64,000 bases of DNA from Cercis canadensis (Eukaryota > Streptophyta > Magnoliopsida > Fabales > Fabaceae): positions 184,900 through 248,899 of the forward strand of contig QAOA01001066.1 of NCBI GenBank assembly GCA_003255065.1. Reading direction: 5' to 3'. Both the position numbers and the translations under genes were made by a program. The notes under the pieces were generated by a model. The model ran no database searches. It was not told where the DNA came from and saw only the letters and a list, made by a program, of their open reading frames with translations. Position 1 is the first letter of the stretch. Each line of letters opens with the position of its first letter. This document shows, piece after piece, positions 35,990 through 47,991 of the stretch.

Positions 35990-38900
35990 GATACATGTCG
36001 TCATATTTCTTATCCTTTTGTCTTTTGGTTTGATATTTAATTGGTAATCTTTAGAATCCACTGTCCTCTTCTGATGCTGATGCTGGCCTTTCAGATCATA
36101 TTGGGACAAAAATGACGATGGCACATTTTTCAGTCATAAAAATGTTGCTTGCGTGAATTGATGGGATTAGCATACTTTAGACTTGGGCTCTGAGATGATG
36201 TTCCAAGTTTTGAATGTGTTTGAAACTTTCCATGAGATAAAAGACTTTGGGGGAAAAAAGTTTGAAACAATTGTCATGGGATCATTTTGATAATGACTCA
36301 ATAGGGCGTCAATTAAAATAAAATAAAATGAATATATCAAACCCAAAATTAATTATAAATAAAAAATAAATAAATAAAAAAATTACATGGTTCTCTTGTT
36401 GATTAAGTATTGTTTGCCTTTGCGTATCGCTTTAGAACAAACCATCTTGTTTGGAATAGAAATCTCCTCGGCACTCTCTTTTTGCTTTTCGCCATACCAG
36501 TATAGACCAAATAGTAAAAGTAGGCCAACATTCCCCAAGTTGGCAATCCCCACTCTCTTCCTTTCTCTTTTTCTTTTCATTTCTATTCCCACTCTCTTTT
36601 TTTTCTATGACTTCTTCCTTGTGACAAGATGGGAATTGAGGGTAGGACCATTATTATTTTTATCTTAAAATAACATAAATATTATATTAAGATTTATATT
36701 TATAGCCATATACAATCAAAGATGATCGTTACAAAAAAACTCACTTTCTCTCTTTTTTATTACTTTTTTTTTTATAAGTTTAATTTCTCTGTTTAAATAG
36801 CTGTCTATACATTGCACGAATTACAACTAATGTTTAATAAAAAAACACATTTCATACTTTATGCATCCGAGTACAATTGTCTCTATTTTGTTTTTTTTTT
36901 GAATTGGCTGAATTAACTGTGTCTTATATATTTATTTATTTATTTATTTTTCATGGTATTTGAAAGAAAAGGTCCATATCAAGTCAATGAACGGCGAGAG
37001 ATGATGAGTGTACTTACGATAAGCGACAGGTTCAACTGGTGTTAGATTGCGAGGTCCAATTGCATCACCAACTTTGTAGGTCTAATTAAATAAGGCATAT
37101 GAAAATGGAAGGGATCATGCACTTAAAATATATAGGAAAAAAAAATACGTATAAAATTATTTCAAAAGAGAAGATAAGTTTAGATAATTGTATACAATTA
37201 GGTCTTGGTGCCAATGATGTGTATAAAGCTATAATGATGGTGGTGGGTGCATCGTAATGGTTGGTCGATCCATTAGTGATTTTCCTTTTCATATTCTCTT
37301 TGTGTGTTGGGTTTGAATAATTAATAAAGGAAATGAAACGTCACGCAAACACTCACTTGCTTTCAGTATTTGTGGTCTTATTCTCAAGTGCAATCTAAAG
37401 TGGCTTGCCACTAAGAATGGTTATTGGGGCCTCACAGTTACGCAACGTTTTAGATTCTTTAAACGACGATGCTTAATCTGAGTTAAAGGTCAGAAAAGTA
37501 GATAAGGTCGGTTCTGGAGTGTATTAACTGTACAATAACAAGTGAATTAAGAGTCGGGTGGTGATACCTTAACTCTAAAATTTAAGTTAGTACAGTCCGA
37601 ATTAAATAGGATAGTGAATGTTAAAAGAAGCAAAAATTCATATATTTTTTACTGAGAACTATTTATAGAAAAAAGTTAAAAGATATAATGAAAATATTCA
37701 AGATAAAAATTTAATGATGTGAGTCTTTGATGAAATAAGTCTGAAGGTAACGAGACAAAAATATTGAATATCTACACCAACCCATCTTCTGCTTTCTCCC
37801 AAAGTAATTCAATTGAAAAAAGAAAGATGCGACTTTGATCTATTATCTATAGATAAATATAAGTTCGGGTAATCAAATGTTTTCCCGTACCTAATATATA
37901 CATGCCGAGAGCAAAAGGAAGTAAGAACAACTCTGATTGCTGTTCACATGATGTCTTCCTCTTGCGTCAGTGAATCTTCAGTTTATCAGTCACATCAGGC
38001 AACATGGTTATACAACATCAATGGAAGGAAGAATCACTCTAAATTTTATTGAAACTAAATAAAAAGCTTTTATATCAACAAGGAAACTAAAATCCAGATC
38101 TTAATTCGAAATCTAATTATAAAAATTTAAGGAAAAATAAATCTTGGATATGAGAACTTGAATTTATTTTTTCAATAGTTTGTTTCACATTAAAATAATT
38201 ATAATATCCTTCGAATTATATGATCATTCTCTTTAATATATTTTTTAGTGTAAATTATTTTTAATATATGGTTATCATATTCAACAACCACATACTAAAA
38301 AGAACAATTATATAGTCATTTCACTATGCAATCAAATGCAAATGAAATAAATTAATTTATCATTTCTAGATGTATTTTCACAAAATTTATTTATATTGAC
38401 AATAAATTTTACAATTAAATATAATGACTTAGTTATTTACATACTTATATTTTTATTTATTTATAATGAAATACAATTACATGCATACACTTATAAAAAC
38501 ATGTTTATGTGGACACGAAATAATACATTCCATTTATTTGATTATGATCAGTGTTTACAAGCTGAGGGTGACATTAACTTATCCTTCTTAAGAAGTAAGC
38601 CACTAAGCTTATTTTTATTCTTCTCATTTTTTCAATTTACAATTAGATAAATAAATTAAATTAAAATTTTTTAGTTTAAGAAATTATAAAACAAAATTAA
38701 ATCTGAGGCATTAATCTTAAGAAAGATCACAAAAGTCAAACACGGTTTATGTGTTATTGTGTCATTGTGTCATTTCTTCCATAGAATAATAGAGATTGAA
38801 AATACAAGATTCTATTCGAAATTCTGAGGTTAAATTAGTATATATCTTTGTCCTATTCCCACTTATTTGATCTTTCCCATCCCTCATGCGTAGTAATAAA

Positions 38901-39584
38901 GCGATGACATCTTGACAAATTGCAAGGAGTCACTGATCATTTTGGCATCAGGGAAATTGAGAGAATGAAACTTAAGTTGAAATCAATGTGGCAACATAAT
39001 GGGTTGGGAATATTCTCTTAGTAAAAGTTTAGGGTGACGAGAGTTTATTCTATTCTAAAATTAAAGTATGTCACAAGCATCAGAGAGAATTTATAATGAT
39101 ATTTACAGATTGTCTACTAAAAGAGAACTGCTCGTAATAAAATTTAAACTTGAACCTTTTAAATAAAATAATTTAATTCTTATCAGCTGAACTAACCCAT
39201 TGACAGTGTTTAAAATATTCTAACACTACGCGTTTGAACCGTTGAAAGAAATAAAATCTTTAGTTGTTGTGAGTGGTCATGACTCATGAGAGTGTAAAAC
39301 GTTAGTTAAATAAAAGCGAATACTAAGTTAGGCTGTGATTGGAATAGCTGACCCGGCCAAATCCTCAATAGATTTTGTAAAACTCTTTCACTATTATCCT
39401 CCAAATCAGATATTTTTCCCCAAAATGATAATATGCTGAGAGAATTTCATTTAACCAAATAAAATAGAAAGTAATTCTCTATACAAAGAGAGAGTAGCCC
39501 TTATCAGTTATCACAAAGACCAAAAAAAAAAAGTTTATAGTGAATATGAAAATGGATCTAGTCATTGGTTTAAAAAGTATAAAA
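35990..39584. other. AT-rich intergenic region without a clear gene
   Basis: No supported gene. Short open frames (for example 36387-36668 and 38396-38650) are low-complexity and lack splice or family support. A run of TTTA units lies near 36930-36950. At about 37550-37790 there is a repeat distantly related to 54035-54265 (GGTGAT, then TTAAGTTAG.A.AGTCC, ending GTATCTACA-like sequence). Confidence 0.5.
37550..37790. repeat. Dispersed repeat, possibly LTR-derived fossil, copy 1
   Basis: It shares ordered short blocks with 54035-54265: GGTGATA.C, AAGTTAG.A.AGTCC, ATTTATA, TGATGA/TTTGATGA and TATCTACA. It is too degraded to place ends or a family. Age appears old. Confidence 0.35.
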
Positions 39585-39790
39585 AAATAAAGAAGTTTTT
39601 TTTAGATATTTTGTTATATACTATACTATATAAGAATAATTAATGTGTGAATGACATATATACAAATTAACTATTTTTAAGTTTATTTTAGAAAATAAGA
39701 TAAATTAATTTATATCAGATAAAATATAAAAAATATGTATATTTGTTACGTCAATGTAGTATGATATACACATATAGTATCATGGAATCC
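39585..39790. mobile_element. AT-rich MITE-like repeat, copy 2
   Basis: Shares TTTTTTTTAGATATTTTGTTAT, GAATAATTAATGTGTGAATGA and AAAATAAGATAAATTA with copies at about 31890-32115, 45149-45301 (opposite orientation) and 63490-63710. Confidence 0.6.
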
Positions 39791-40566
39791 CGAATAAATA
39801 ATGTTGTAGATATCAATTATTGATCTATGATAACCATATTAATAAAGTAAGAGATAAAAAAAAGAAAATGCCACCTAGGTGTAAAGCCGCAAAACTTTTT
39901 GTAAAAATGTTTGGTGTTAAGAATCGTTCAATTTTCTTAAAGCATGAAAACTGGATGACTACCAATCAGCTCCTGAAAATACGTAGGACTTCTCATGTTG
40001 GAATCATTGCTTAGAAAATAGGACACCCATGCTAGTAAAGACAATAAGATCACACAAGATGATTAAACCACCTACGTAAGATTGAAGTAGGCCACCATGA
40101 AAGCAACTCGTGTCCCTCAAACACAATCACCTGATGACTATGAAATTGGATATTAGTTTATTATATGAGTTGTGTTATATACATTTGTTTTTCCTCACAC
40201 CTTATAGTTTAATTTGATTTATTTGAAACTTCTTTTTGAAAAATTCAGATTTCTTAAGAATCATGCAAATATAAGAAATGATAAAGATTTAGTTGTGAGT
40301 TTGTATAGTGCAACTTACAATCCTATGTTCTAGATCCTATTATGCAATAGATTTAAATATTATTTATTAATATACTCTAACTGACTTATTCCTATTCATA
40401 TTCTCCAACATCTTTTTGAGAGTTAGGAAATAATACTTATGCACAAATCTTTTACACTTATTGAGATATGTATTCAAAATTTAATAAAAAAAAAAAATAG
40501 GTGGCTGACATAGTGTTTGTCAAATTTAAATTCTATACTATAAAGTATAAAAAATAGTGTAAAAAA

Positions 40567-40860
40567 ATATACTGAAATTAAGAATCACTACTCATTTTTT
40601 CATGTATTCCTTTCTCAATTTAGTCTGAGATCCCTCATTCGTTTATTGTTTGAATGAATCTTTAATATACTAAAATTAAGAATCACTACTCATTTTTTCA
40701 CATATTTCTTTCTCAATTTAGTCCGATATCCCTCATTCGTTTATTGTTTGAATGAATCTTTAATATACTAAAATTAAGAATCACTACTCATTTTTTCACA
40801 TATTTCTTTCTCAATTTAGTCCGATATCCCTCATTTATTTATTGTTTGAATGAATCTTTT
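40567..40860. repeat. Three tandem copies of a 98-bp unit
   Basis: The marker ACTACTCATTTTTTCA recurs with an exact period of 98 bases (CTCATTTTTT at 40591, 40689 and 40787). Copies 2 and 3 are nearly identical and copy 1 is slightly diverged. No coding frame. Confidence 0.9.
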
Positions 40861-41767
40861 GGGTGAACCTCTGTCTGTCCTCTTATGGGATTCTAGACAT
40901 GCTACTGACAGTGGCGTCTTATTCGATAATATTGAAGTAACTTATCCTTATAACTATTTTGATTTAAAAAAAAAAAAAAGGTAAGACCATTAGAAATAAT
41001 ATAATAGTGGTGAGAGGATTAAGTAATTTATAAAAATTTAAAAATTATAGCTTTTGTGTTCTCGTATAGTAAAAATAAATTGCTGAAAAGGCAAATTTTT
41101 TTTTTTAAAAAATGTTAGAAAAGGCAAAACATAATGTATCATTTATTGGGGGGATACCAAGAAGCTGGCAGGCCCAGTCTGGAAAGCATGGAGCTCGACA
41201 TTTCTTAGACTATAAATATACTGTTTACAAGCCCAATAGACTGCCATGAGGTCTGTGCTGCCACCTGCCATGTATCGTTATTATTAAGAGCCCAGACCAA
41301 TTAATGAGGCTTTATTTTTCTACTAAGTTTTGGCAAAAGCGAAAAAATAAAAATAAAATGACTTGAAAAATATATTTATCAGGAAAGAATTATTAATCAT
41401 TTTTTATATGATTAAGCACTCTAAAAATAATTAATAAATTCAAAAATCAGTAATACTTTTTTTTTAATATATATATATGATTTATTGTTCCACTGTTAAA
41501 CAGGTATTTCAACCCTGGAAATACACTTCTCTTCCTGGTAAGGTAGAGGAAAAGGATTAAAGGAAAATCAAGCTTTACACATTTGAGAGAAAAGACAAAG
41601 AAAATAAGAATTTATCTCGCCACTTCACGGCCCTACTACTAATATGCATTGGGGAAAGGTATTATTTGTAGAAGATAATTTTTCTAATGCAATTTTCTGT
41701 ATAACGGTTTCATCATAATTTTTGTAATTAAAAATTAAATTATTTATTTACTTTCAAATAAATATTT
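40861..41767. other. Intergenic, no gene seen
   Basis: AT-rich, with several poly-A and poly-T runs. I see no supported features. Confidence 0.5.
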
Positions 41768-42185
41768 GGCTTAATTATAATTTTAGTCATCTTATTTTAA
41801 CAACTTGAACTTTTTGATCTCTTTCTTTAAAAATAAATTATTGAATCACTCTATATTCATAAAATATATAATGTTAGTACTTTTGTCTCTAAATCAAAAT
41901 TATTAGGTTTATTTTAAGGTGTAAAGTTCTCTGATTCATAATCCCACCATTCAGATTGAAGAGCTACGTCTTGTAAACTTTCACACTAAATTTCAGCTCA
42001 ATCTAACGGTGAATGAGTCTAGATCTTTTGTTAAATAAAAACTTATGATTTTAGTATTTTAGGCTGAGTTCCACCGTTAAATCGAGCAGAAATTTAACGA
42101 AGATGTTCACAAGACGTAACTCTTTAATCTGTTAAATTACAAATATTTTCTTTCATAAATAAGTTTTATCATTTTAAAATCTTGA
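41768..42185. mobile_element. Diverged fold-back element related to 56329-56880
   Basis: The left arm (GGCTTAATTATAATTTTAGTC, then TTTAAAAATAAATTATTGAAT) and the central part (TAACGGTGAATGAGTC) match the element at 56329-56880. The right arm is truncated or strongly diverged. Non-autonomous, with no coding. Confidence 0.65.
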
Positions 42186-42189
42186 ACGA

Positions 42190-43060
42190 TCCCTAATAAA
42201 TCCAAGTATTTATCTACAAAAGGACTGCATTCACGGTCAAAAATCAAATTGTAGCACAAATTCTGAATTAGGACAGATTCTATAGTTCTGCTAAGTGGTA
42301 TCTTGAAACGACGCCATTTTACTAATGTCCGGCCTTAGCGCCGTTTCGGAACCAAAAAATGCGTTTCGGCCCATTTCAAAACCTACCCCAAAAAAAGAAA
42401 GTTGGTATGCATTTTCTTCTGAGGAATACGTTATAGATACATGGGTACGCAAGAGTTTCTGGCGTTTCGGTGCTTCATAGGTCACTTTAATATCATCCTT
42501 TCTTTATTTGTTTTATTTATGCTTACCTTCAGTCTCCCATATCCAGTTCCAGGTTCTTTATTTAATACCGGAAAAAAGAACGATGCTTGTTTTATTTGAT
42601 TTTATATACTTTTACTATTTCTATTTTGTACGACCTCCTTTACCCTTGTTGGTTAGTCAATCCTAGTTAAACCATGGAGGTGTAACCATGGTTGGAAATC
42701 ATAGTATACAACAAATAACAAAACACGTGAGAACTTTTCGCACAAGGGCTGAATTGAAATGAAACGACTTTGATTTTTTAGATTAGAAAATTGACTTTCC
42801 GGTGAAGACTGTGTAATTAATGAAAATCATTCCCATGGAACCCAAAAATAAAATAGGAAATAAATTATTGTAAGGTTAACTAAACCCACACTTGTCATTA
42901 TTACCTGCTCTTGGGGCTGCCCGAAACATAATCTTTTTGCATGATCAGGACGCTGCCCGAACTGCCCGAACCTGGTTGAGAAATTTCGGGCATTCGGTCT
43001 CCAGTATCTGCTTTCCCCCTTCTCTCTCTCTCTCTCTCTCTTTCTCAGTGACCTCTGATA
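42190..43060. promoter_or_regulatory. Upstream region of the acidic protein gene
   Basis: No gene is seen. A CT microsatellite lies at about 43021-43045, common in plant leaders. Repeated GCCCGAA motifs occur at 42918-42970. Confidence 0.4.
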
Positions 43061-43201
43061 TTTCTATATTTTGGTGCTCCGTGTTTCTACGATCAGGATC
43101 CGACGGTCCAGAATGAACGGGGGTTGTACTGCTTGTTTCGCGAGGTTTTAGAGCTCCAAACCCTCAGATCCAGCTTATCTGTCTCCAGATCTTGCTACCT
43201 G

Positions 43202-43776
43202 GTATGCTCTTTCGATCTCTTCTTCTACAATTCTTGCTAATTTGCACTCTTCTCTTCATTCTTTGCTTTATGAGCTTCGTGTTTCATTCTTTCCTGATCT
43301 CACGGTTTCTTCTTTGAATTTATTACTACTTTGATGATTTTGAATTCTCACTTCTAGAATTTGAGAGAGAGCTTCCGTAATCTGTTTAAAACTTGGTACT
43401 TCTGCTGAGCTTTTTCAGTTTAATTTCACGGTAGAAGCCTCTCTCTTCTTCATATGCTTTCTTGGTTTTGATTTTCATGAGGTTGAAGAGGACTTGGATG
43501 ATTTTCTTGTTTCGCGGGGCTTTTATGTTGTCGCCCTTGTCTTCCGTCTGTTAATATTCTTTAAACTTATTTTTTTTCCTTTCAAGTATTGAAGTATTTC
43601 ATTTTATGCTTTATTAACTTTCGAAAACAAATTCAAAATAACAATACTAATGCTTTCTAAAAGAAGATCAGTGGCTGTCATAGTTTCAGGACAGATCTGA
43701 CGGTTATCAGCTCCTTTTGATTTTTTTTTAAATAAAATTGATTTATTTAAACGATAACATTTCCTGGTTTGGGCAG
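43202..43776 (+). other. Leader intron of the acidic protein gene
   Basis: A donor CTACCTG|GTATGC and an acceptor GGGCAG|GTTACAG frame this intron. The spliced leader then reaches the ATG at 43797 within 20 bases. Inferred from splice signals. Confidence 0.55.
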
Positions 43777-43796
43777 GTTACAGTTTGTCTTACGAA

Positions 43797-46196
43797 ATGG
43801 AGGCTAATCAGAGTTCGGTGATGGTTATGCTTAATTACGGCGCGCTATCATGCGCCGCGGAAGCTTTAGCGACTTTGTTAGTCTCTGCTCTCGTCAAAGC
43901 CCAACTTTTGTCTCCGGTAAGTCAATCACTTGCTCCTGATAAAAGTCTAAAAATTAAAAGGTGAAAGCTTACGGGCTTCTACTGTGATTAGAATAGATCT
44001 AGTGCTATTTTGAGCCATCTCTATCATTTGAAAGTAATTTGTCCTAGTTTTCTCAAGTTGAATTTGCGGTTTAATGGGTTATAGTATATCGTTTGAGTCT
44101 TTGGAGTTTGCTAGATATTTTGTCTGTGCTAATGTGCGCCTCTTTTCCTCTTTTATGCTATACACTAACCCGTGCTGTTGTGCCTGTTTATTTTCACCGG
44201 ACCGTGCGATTTATTTTAAGCTAAAGTGGGAAAGAGAAAGGGTTGGGCGCACTAGGCAGGGTTCGGTTTGGCGGTGGTGTCTGCTAACATACGCACTTTA
44301 TTTTTATCCTAGAAAAACTAGGTGTTAGAAAAACTAGGTGTCCGGAACTGGATAGAGAATATCAACTGCGGTTTTGGGATTAGTTTAAGTTCCGATTTTG
44401 TGCCATGCGGGGCCCGGTTCAGAATATAAATATCTTTTTGTCGTCACTGAGAGGAAAAGTCAAAAGTCAAGAGCAGATAAACGGTCCGGATAGAGGTATT
44501 AGATTCGTTGGATTGGATTATTCCGTGGAAGATGCTCAAGAGCGTAAAGGGGGGAGCACTAGACACGTGTCGTTTGTGGGTTCCCGGTATCTTGGGGGTG
44601 AAAGTGGGAGAGAATCTAATACGATGGGACATAGTGCCATAGTGGTGTGATGTCGAGTCTGTCAAATTGGAGTAGCATACAAATAAAAGATTAAAATGAT
44701 GATTACCCTTAAAAAAAAAAAACAGAGACTAAAATGATGATAATAAAATAGTTGGGATGCTAGTTGCACAATTCATGTTGTTATAATCTTGAGTTTTACT
44801 TCAAGTAAGATTTATGCTACTAGTATTTACTTAAATAATTTGTACTCAACTAGGTTAGAAGTCAGCAACATAAATTGCAGAGGCATACATTTTTTTACCC
44901 TTTCTGTCCCAACAGTGCAGTTTCCTAGGATGCGCAAGGCCTTGCACTCAGCACACAGTGTCACTTTGTTTCAAAACGAAGTGTGCATATTGTGTTGTAC
45001 CAGGGTAAAGGCCAAAGGAATGTAGTTACTAGTAGCATATTATTATTGTTATGCTAAAGTATAAACTCTAATTATTATTATTAAGGTTAACAAGGAACAA
45101 ACTAATAGCACGATATTACTATCAGGAACAAGTGTGCATATACATGAGTATGTCATACTATACTGATGTAGCAAGTATACGTAATTTTTATATTTTATTA
45201 TATATAAATATAATTTATCTTATTTTTTCAAACAAACTTAAAAACAGTTAATTTGTACACATGTCATTCATATATTGATTATTCTCATGTAGTATGACAT
45301 ACAACAAAGTATTTAAGAAACCTCCTATTACTATTCTGCATAGTAAAAGTTTTCTTCAACTTTAGGGTCTATGTTAGCCATTCCCTTTCGCTGGATATTA
45401 ATGTAGCTATTCAAAAAGCTTGTTTTAAACAATTCTGTTCTCGAATTATATAAGTTTTCCCTGATATATTTCTGGAGTGCACATTACACAACCTTAACAA
45501 TAGAGCAACACATAAATTAAGTTACCGTATAAAGTGATTTACAATTACATTTCTTTCCTTAACGGAAATAGCTTGTCAGATTCCTTGATGATTAGTGATT
45601 ACATGGAGTGTCTAAGTTATGCATGTACCCCTTTTATATTTCTGCATTTACTTGAATTTATCTCTCCACATTCTGTCTGCCTTAAACGCATCATGGTATG
45701 CACCTTGATGAAATGGTTGCAGGATCTCCTCACGCTGTTAATTACTAACTCACCTGTAACCAAAGGAGATGACAGCACCCAGAGCCAACACAAGCCACAT
45801 GATGCAGAGGGAGAAGATGGTAATGAAGATGAAGGTGATGACGATGATGGAGATGGTGGATTTGGAGAGGGTGAAGAGGACTTGTCATCTGAAGATGGTG
45901 GCGGATATGGTAACAACGCCAACAACAAGAAGAGCAACGCAAAGAAGGCTCCCGAAGGCGGTGCAGCTGGTGCAGGTGGTGGTGCAGAGGAGAATGGAGA
46001 AGAGGAAGACGATGAAGAAGAGGATGGTGATGACCAAGACGATGATGACGATGATGACGACGATGAAGATGATGACGAAGAGGATGAGGGTGGAGAAGAC
46101 GAGGAAGAGGAGGTTGTTGAAGAAGAGGATAATGAAGAGGAAGAAGACGAGGAAGATGAGGAAGCCTTGCAGCCCCCAAAGAAGAGGAAGAAGTAA
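43797..46196 (+). CDS. Highly acidic nuclear-type protein of unknown function
   Basis: Two coding exons, 43797-43916 and 45723-46196, give 197 residues. Exon 1 encodes an Ala- and Leu-rich segment (NYGALSCAAEALATLL). Exon 2 opens with DLLTLLITNSPVTKG, then a Gly/Asn/Lys-rich linker, then a run dominated by Asp and Glu, and ends PPKKRKK, a textbook basic nuclear localisation signal. Acidic tails with a terminal NLS are typical of chromatin- or histone-associated and nucleolar proteins, but no catalytic or binding domain is visible, so no function is assigned. Plants have similar small acidic proteins annotated as prothymosin- or ANP32-like, on composition alone. The 1.8-kb intron holds a MITE (45149-45301). 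The repetitive GAA/GAT codons create long shadow frames on both strands; only this frame has the splice and NLS logic. Confidence 0.85.
45149..45301. mobile_element. MITE inside the acidic gene intron
   Basis: Perfect 12-bp terminal inverted repeats: TATGTCATACTA at 45149-45160 and TAGTATGACATA at 45290-45301. This is the best-preserved copy of the AT-rich repeat family also at 31890-32115, 39585-39790 and 63490-63710. Confidence 0.75.
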
Positions 46197-47813
46197 ACTA
46201 GCATCAGCATAGTCAAGCCTCCTGTTTGTATTGTTCTGTACCAATTTGGCTTCTAACTCCATGTTTTTCTTTAGTTTATAAGGAGGCCTATTTAGGACAT
46301 GTTACTCATTATTATCTGTGTTTTCCATTGCATAATTAGATTACTAAATTATTGAGCGGGCAATGTTAAATTTGAAAGGAAAAAAATTTATGATCTGAGT
46401 TTTGACCCTTTTACCCGCCCTTGACTTTCTGTTCTGATAATCGACCAGATATGTTCTACGACTAACATCTGGAGAAAGTTGATTTTCCTCCAAGAACAAG
46501 ATTATGGGCTTGGCGTTCCCTTGTTGAATGACGACCTTGGTAGGGCCTGTTTGGAAGTGGTCAACTTTTGCCATTGAATTTTCAGGAGTTAGTAGTCAAA
46601 GCATAATTTATACATCAAAATTACACCACACAGAATCATGTATATCACTGCACTCGAATTTCTATCATCTATGTCAGTAAAAACGGAAATCATTTTACGG
46701 TAGAGGCAAACAGATCCAGTGATCTTCAATAAGATTTTTTTTTTTTTTGGCGGATCTTGAAAAAGATGTTTATTCAAACAAACATGTATAAATTGTTAAA
46801 ATGAAACTGCTTTCTTCTTCTTTCTCCCTCGAAGAATAGATAGTAAACTAACAAAAATGAAAGGAGTATGAAACGCAACCAAAGCTTTTAAATAATCTTA
46901 TATTATATAAAATCTTTATCCTTAATTAGTCTTTATACCAATTAATTTTTTTTTTCTTATACTATATAAGTCTTTATCCTTTATTGTAGATAAGCTTTGT
47001 TTTCTCTTAAATTAAGTGGAACACTGCTTAGTGTAGATAATCATAATCAATAATTGTTGAATGGTACCTATTGGAAACTAAAAAAGAGTGAGAGCAAGTC
47101 CCACATTGATTAGAAAAGAGCAAAACAGAGAGTATATATTAGATAATAGACAACACTCTCCACAACGTAAAGTCTTGGATGGAGCCCACTCACAAAATTT
47201 CAACAGTACCAAATAGTGCATCATTTTAATCTTAATTATTACCTTAAGTATTAGCCTTAACCGTTTAATCAAAAAACCTGTTTGTAAATGACTAGTCTTA
47301 CGATAATGCCCTTGGCTGTACATTTTCTGTCTCTTTGGTTTTGTTTTCTTCAGCTGGTAAGTGGTAACGAAAACACCAATCCGATTTCAGCTTCTCACTT
47401 AATAAGATTGGGGTCTTTTTTTAATTTTCAAATTGGCAGTATAGCTGTTTAATTTTTATTGGCTCGTCAGATCAGGTATGGATACCTTTCCTTTATCTAA
47501 AGGTATCGTAGAGCTCTCCAAATAAAATAGCTCTGGATATTTTGGGAAATTCACTAGTTTCACTGTTCCAGCGTTTTGTCCCAATTTGAGTCCGAGGGTG
47601 ATACGTTGAAACTTATTCGCAGGCCTAAACAAAGAGACAGAGGGGTGTTGGAGGGAGTGGAGGCAACTCCACCTACAATTAACAAAGAGAAGTGGGAATA
47701 TTAACCAATTTGGTTATTGTATGATGAATTCATTATTTCAGAGTTATTTCCCCTAAATTTATTCAACCTCTCATCCCATTTCTACCTTGTCCTTCTGAGT
47801 TTCTTTATGTTTA
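46197..47813. other. Intergenic between the acidic gene and the RING-CH gene
   Basis: The first about 150 bases are probably 3' UTR. Beyond, short minus-strand open frames (46344-46777 and 47078-47323) have no recognisable features. The last about 250 bases are the likely RING-CH promoter and leader. Confidence 0.5.
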
Positions 47814-47955
47814 ATGGCGAATCACTCAGACTCTTTGCCTCTAATCTCTCCACCGCCGATCATAAACCCTAAAGAGATCGACCTCGAAGCCGGTCCCAGT
47901 GAACAAATTCAATGCCGGATTTGTCTCGAAACTGAGGGTAATTTTACTCTCTCAT

Positions 47956-47991
<36 letters not shown>

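Noticed and set aside
45617-46262. Several long Ser-, His/Leu-, Met/Lys- and Ile/Val-rich open frames over the acidic exon
   Set aside because: All are shadows of the GAA/GAT-rich exon of the acidic protein; only one frame has splice sites and a terminal NLS.
47078-47323. Possible LTR fragment with GTCCCACATTGATT
   Set aside because: The motif is common in plant LTR-type repeats, but no ends or target duplication could be found.
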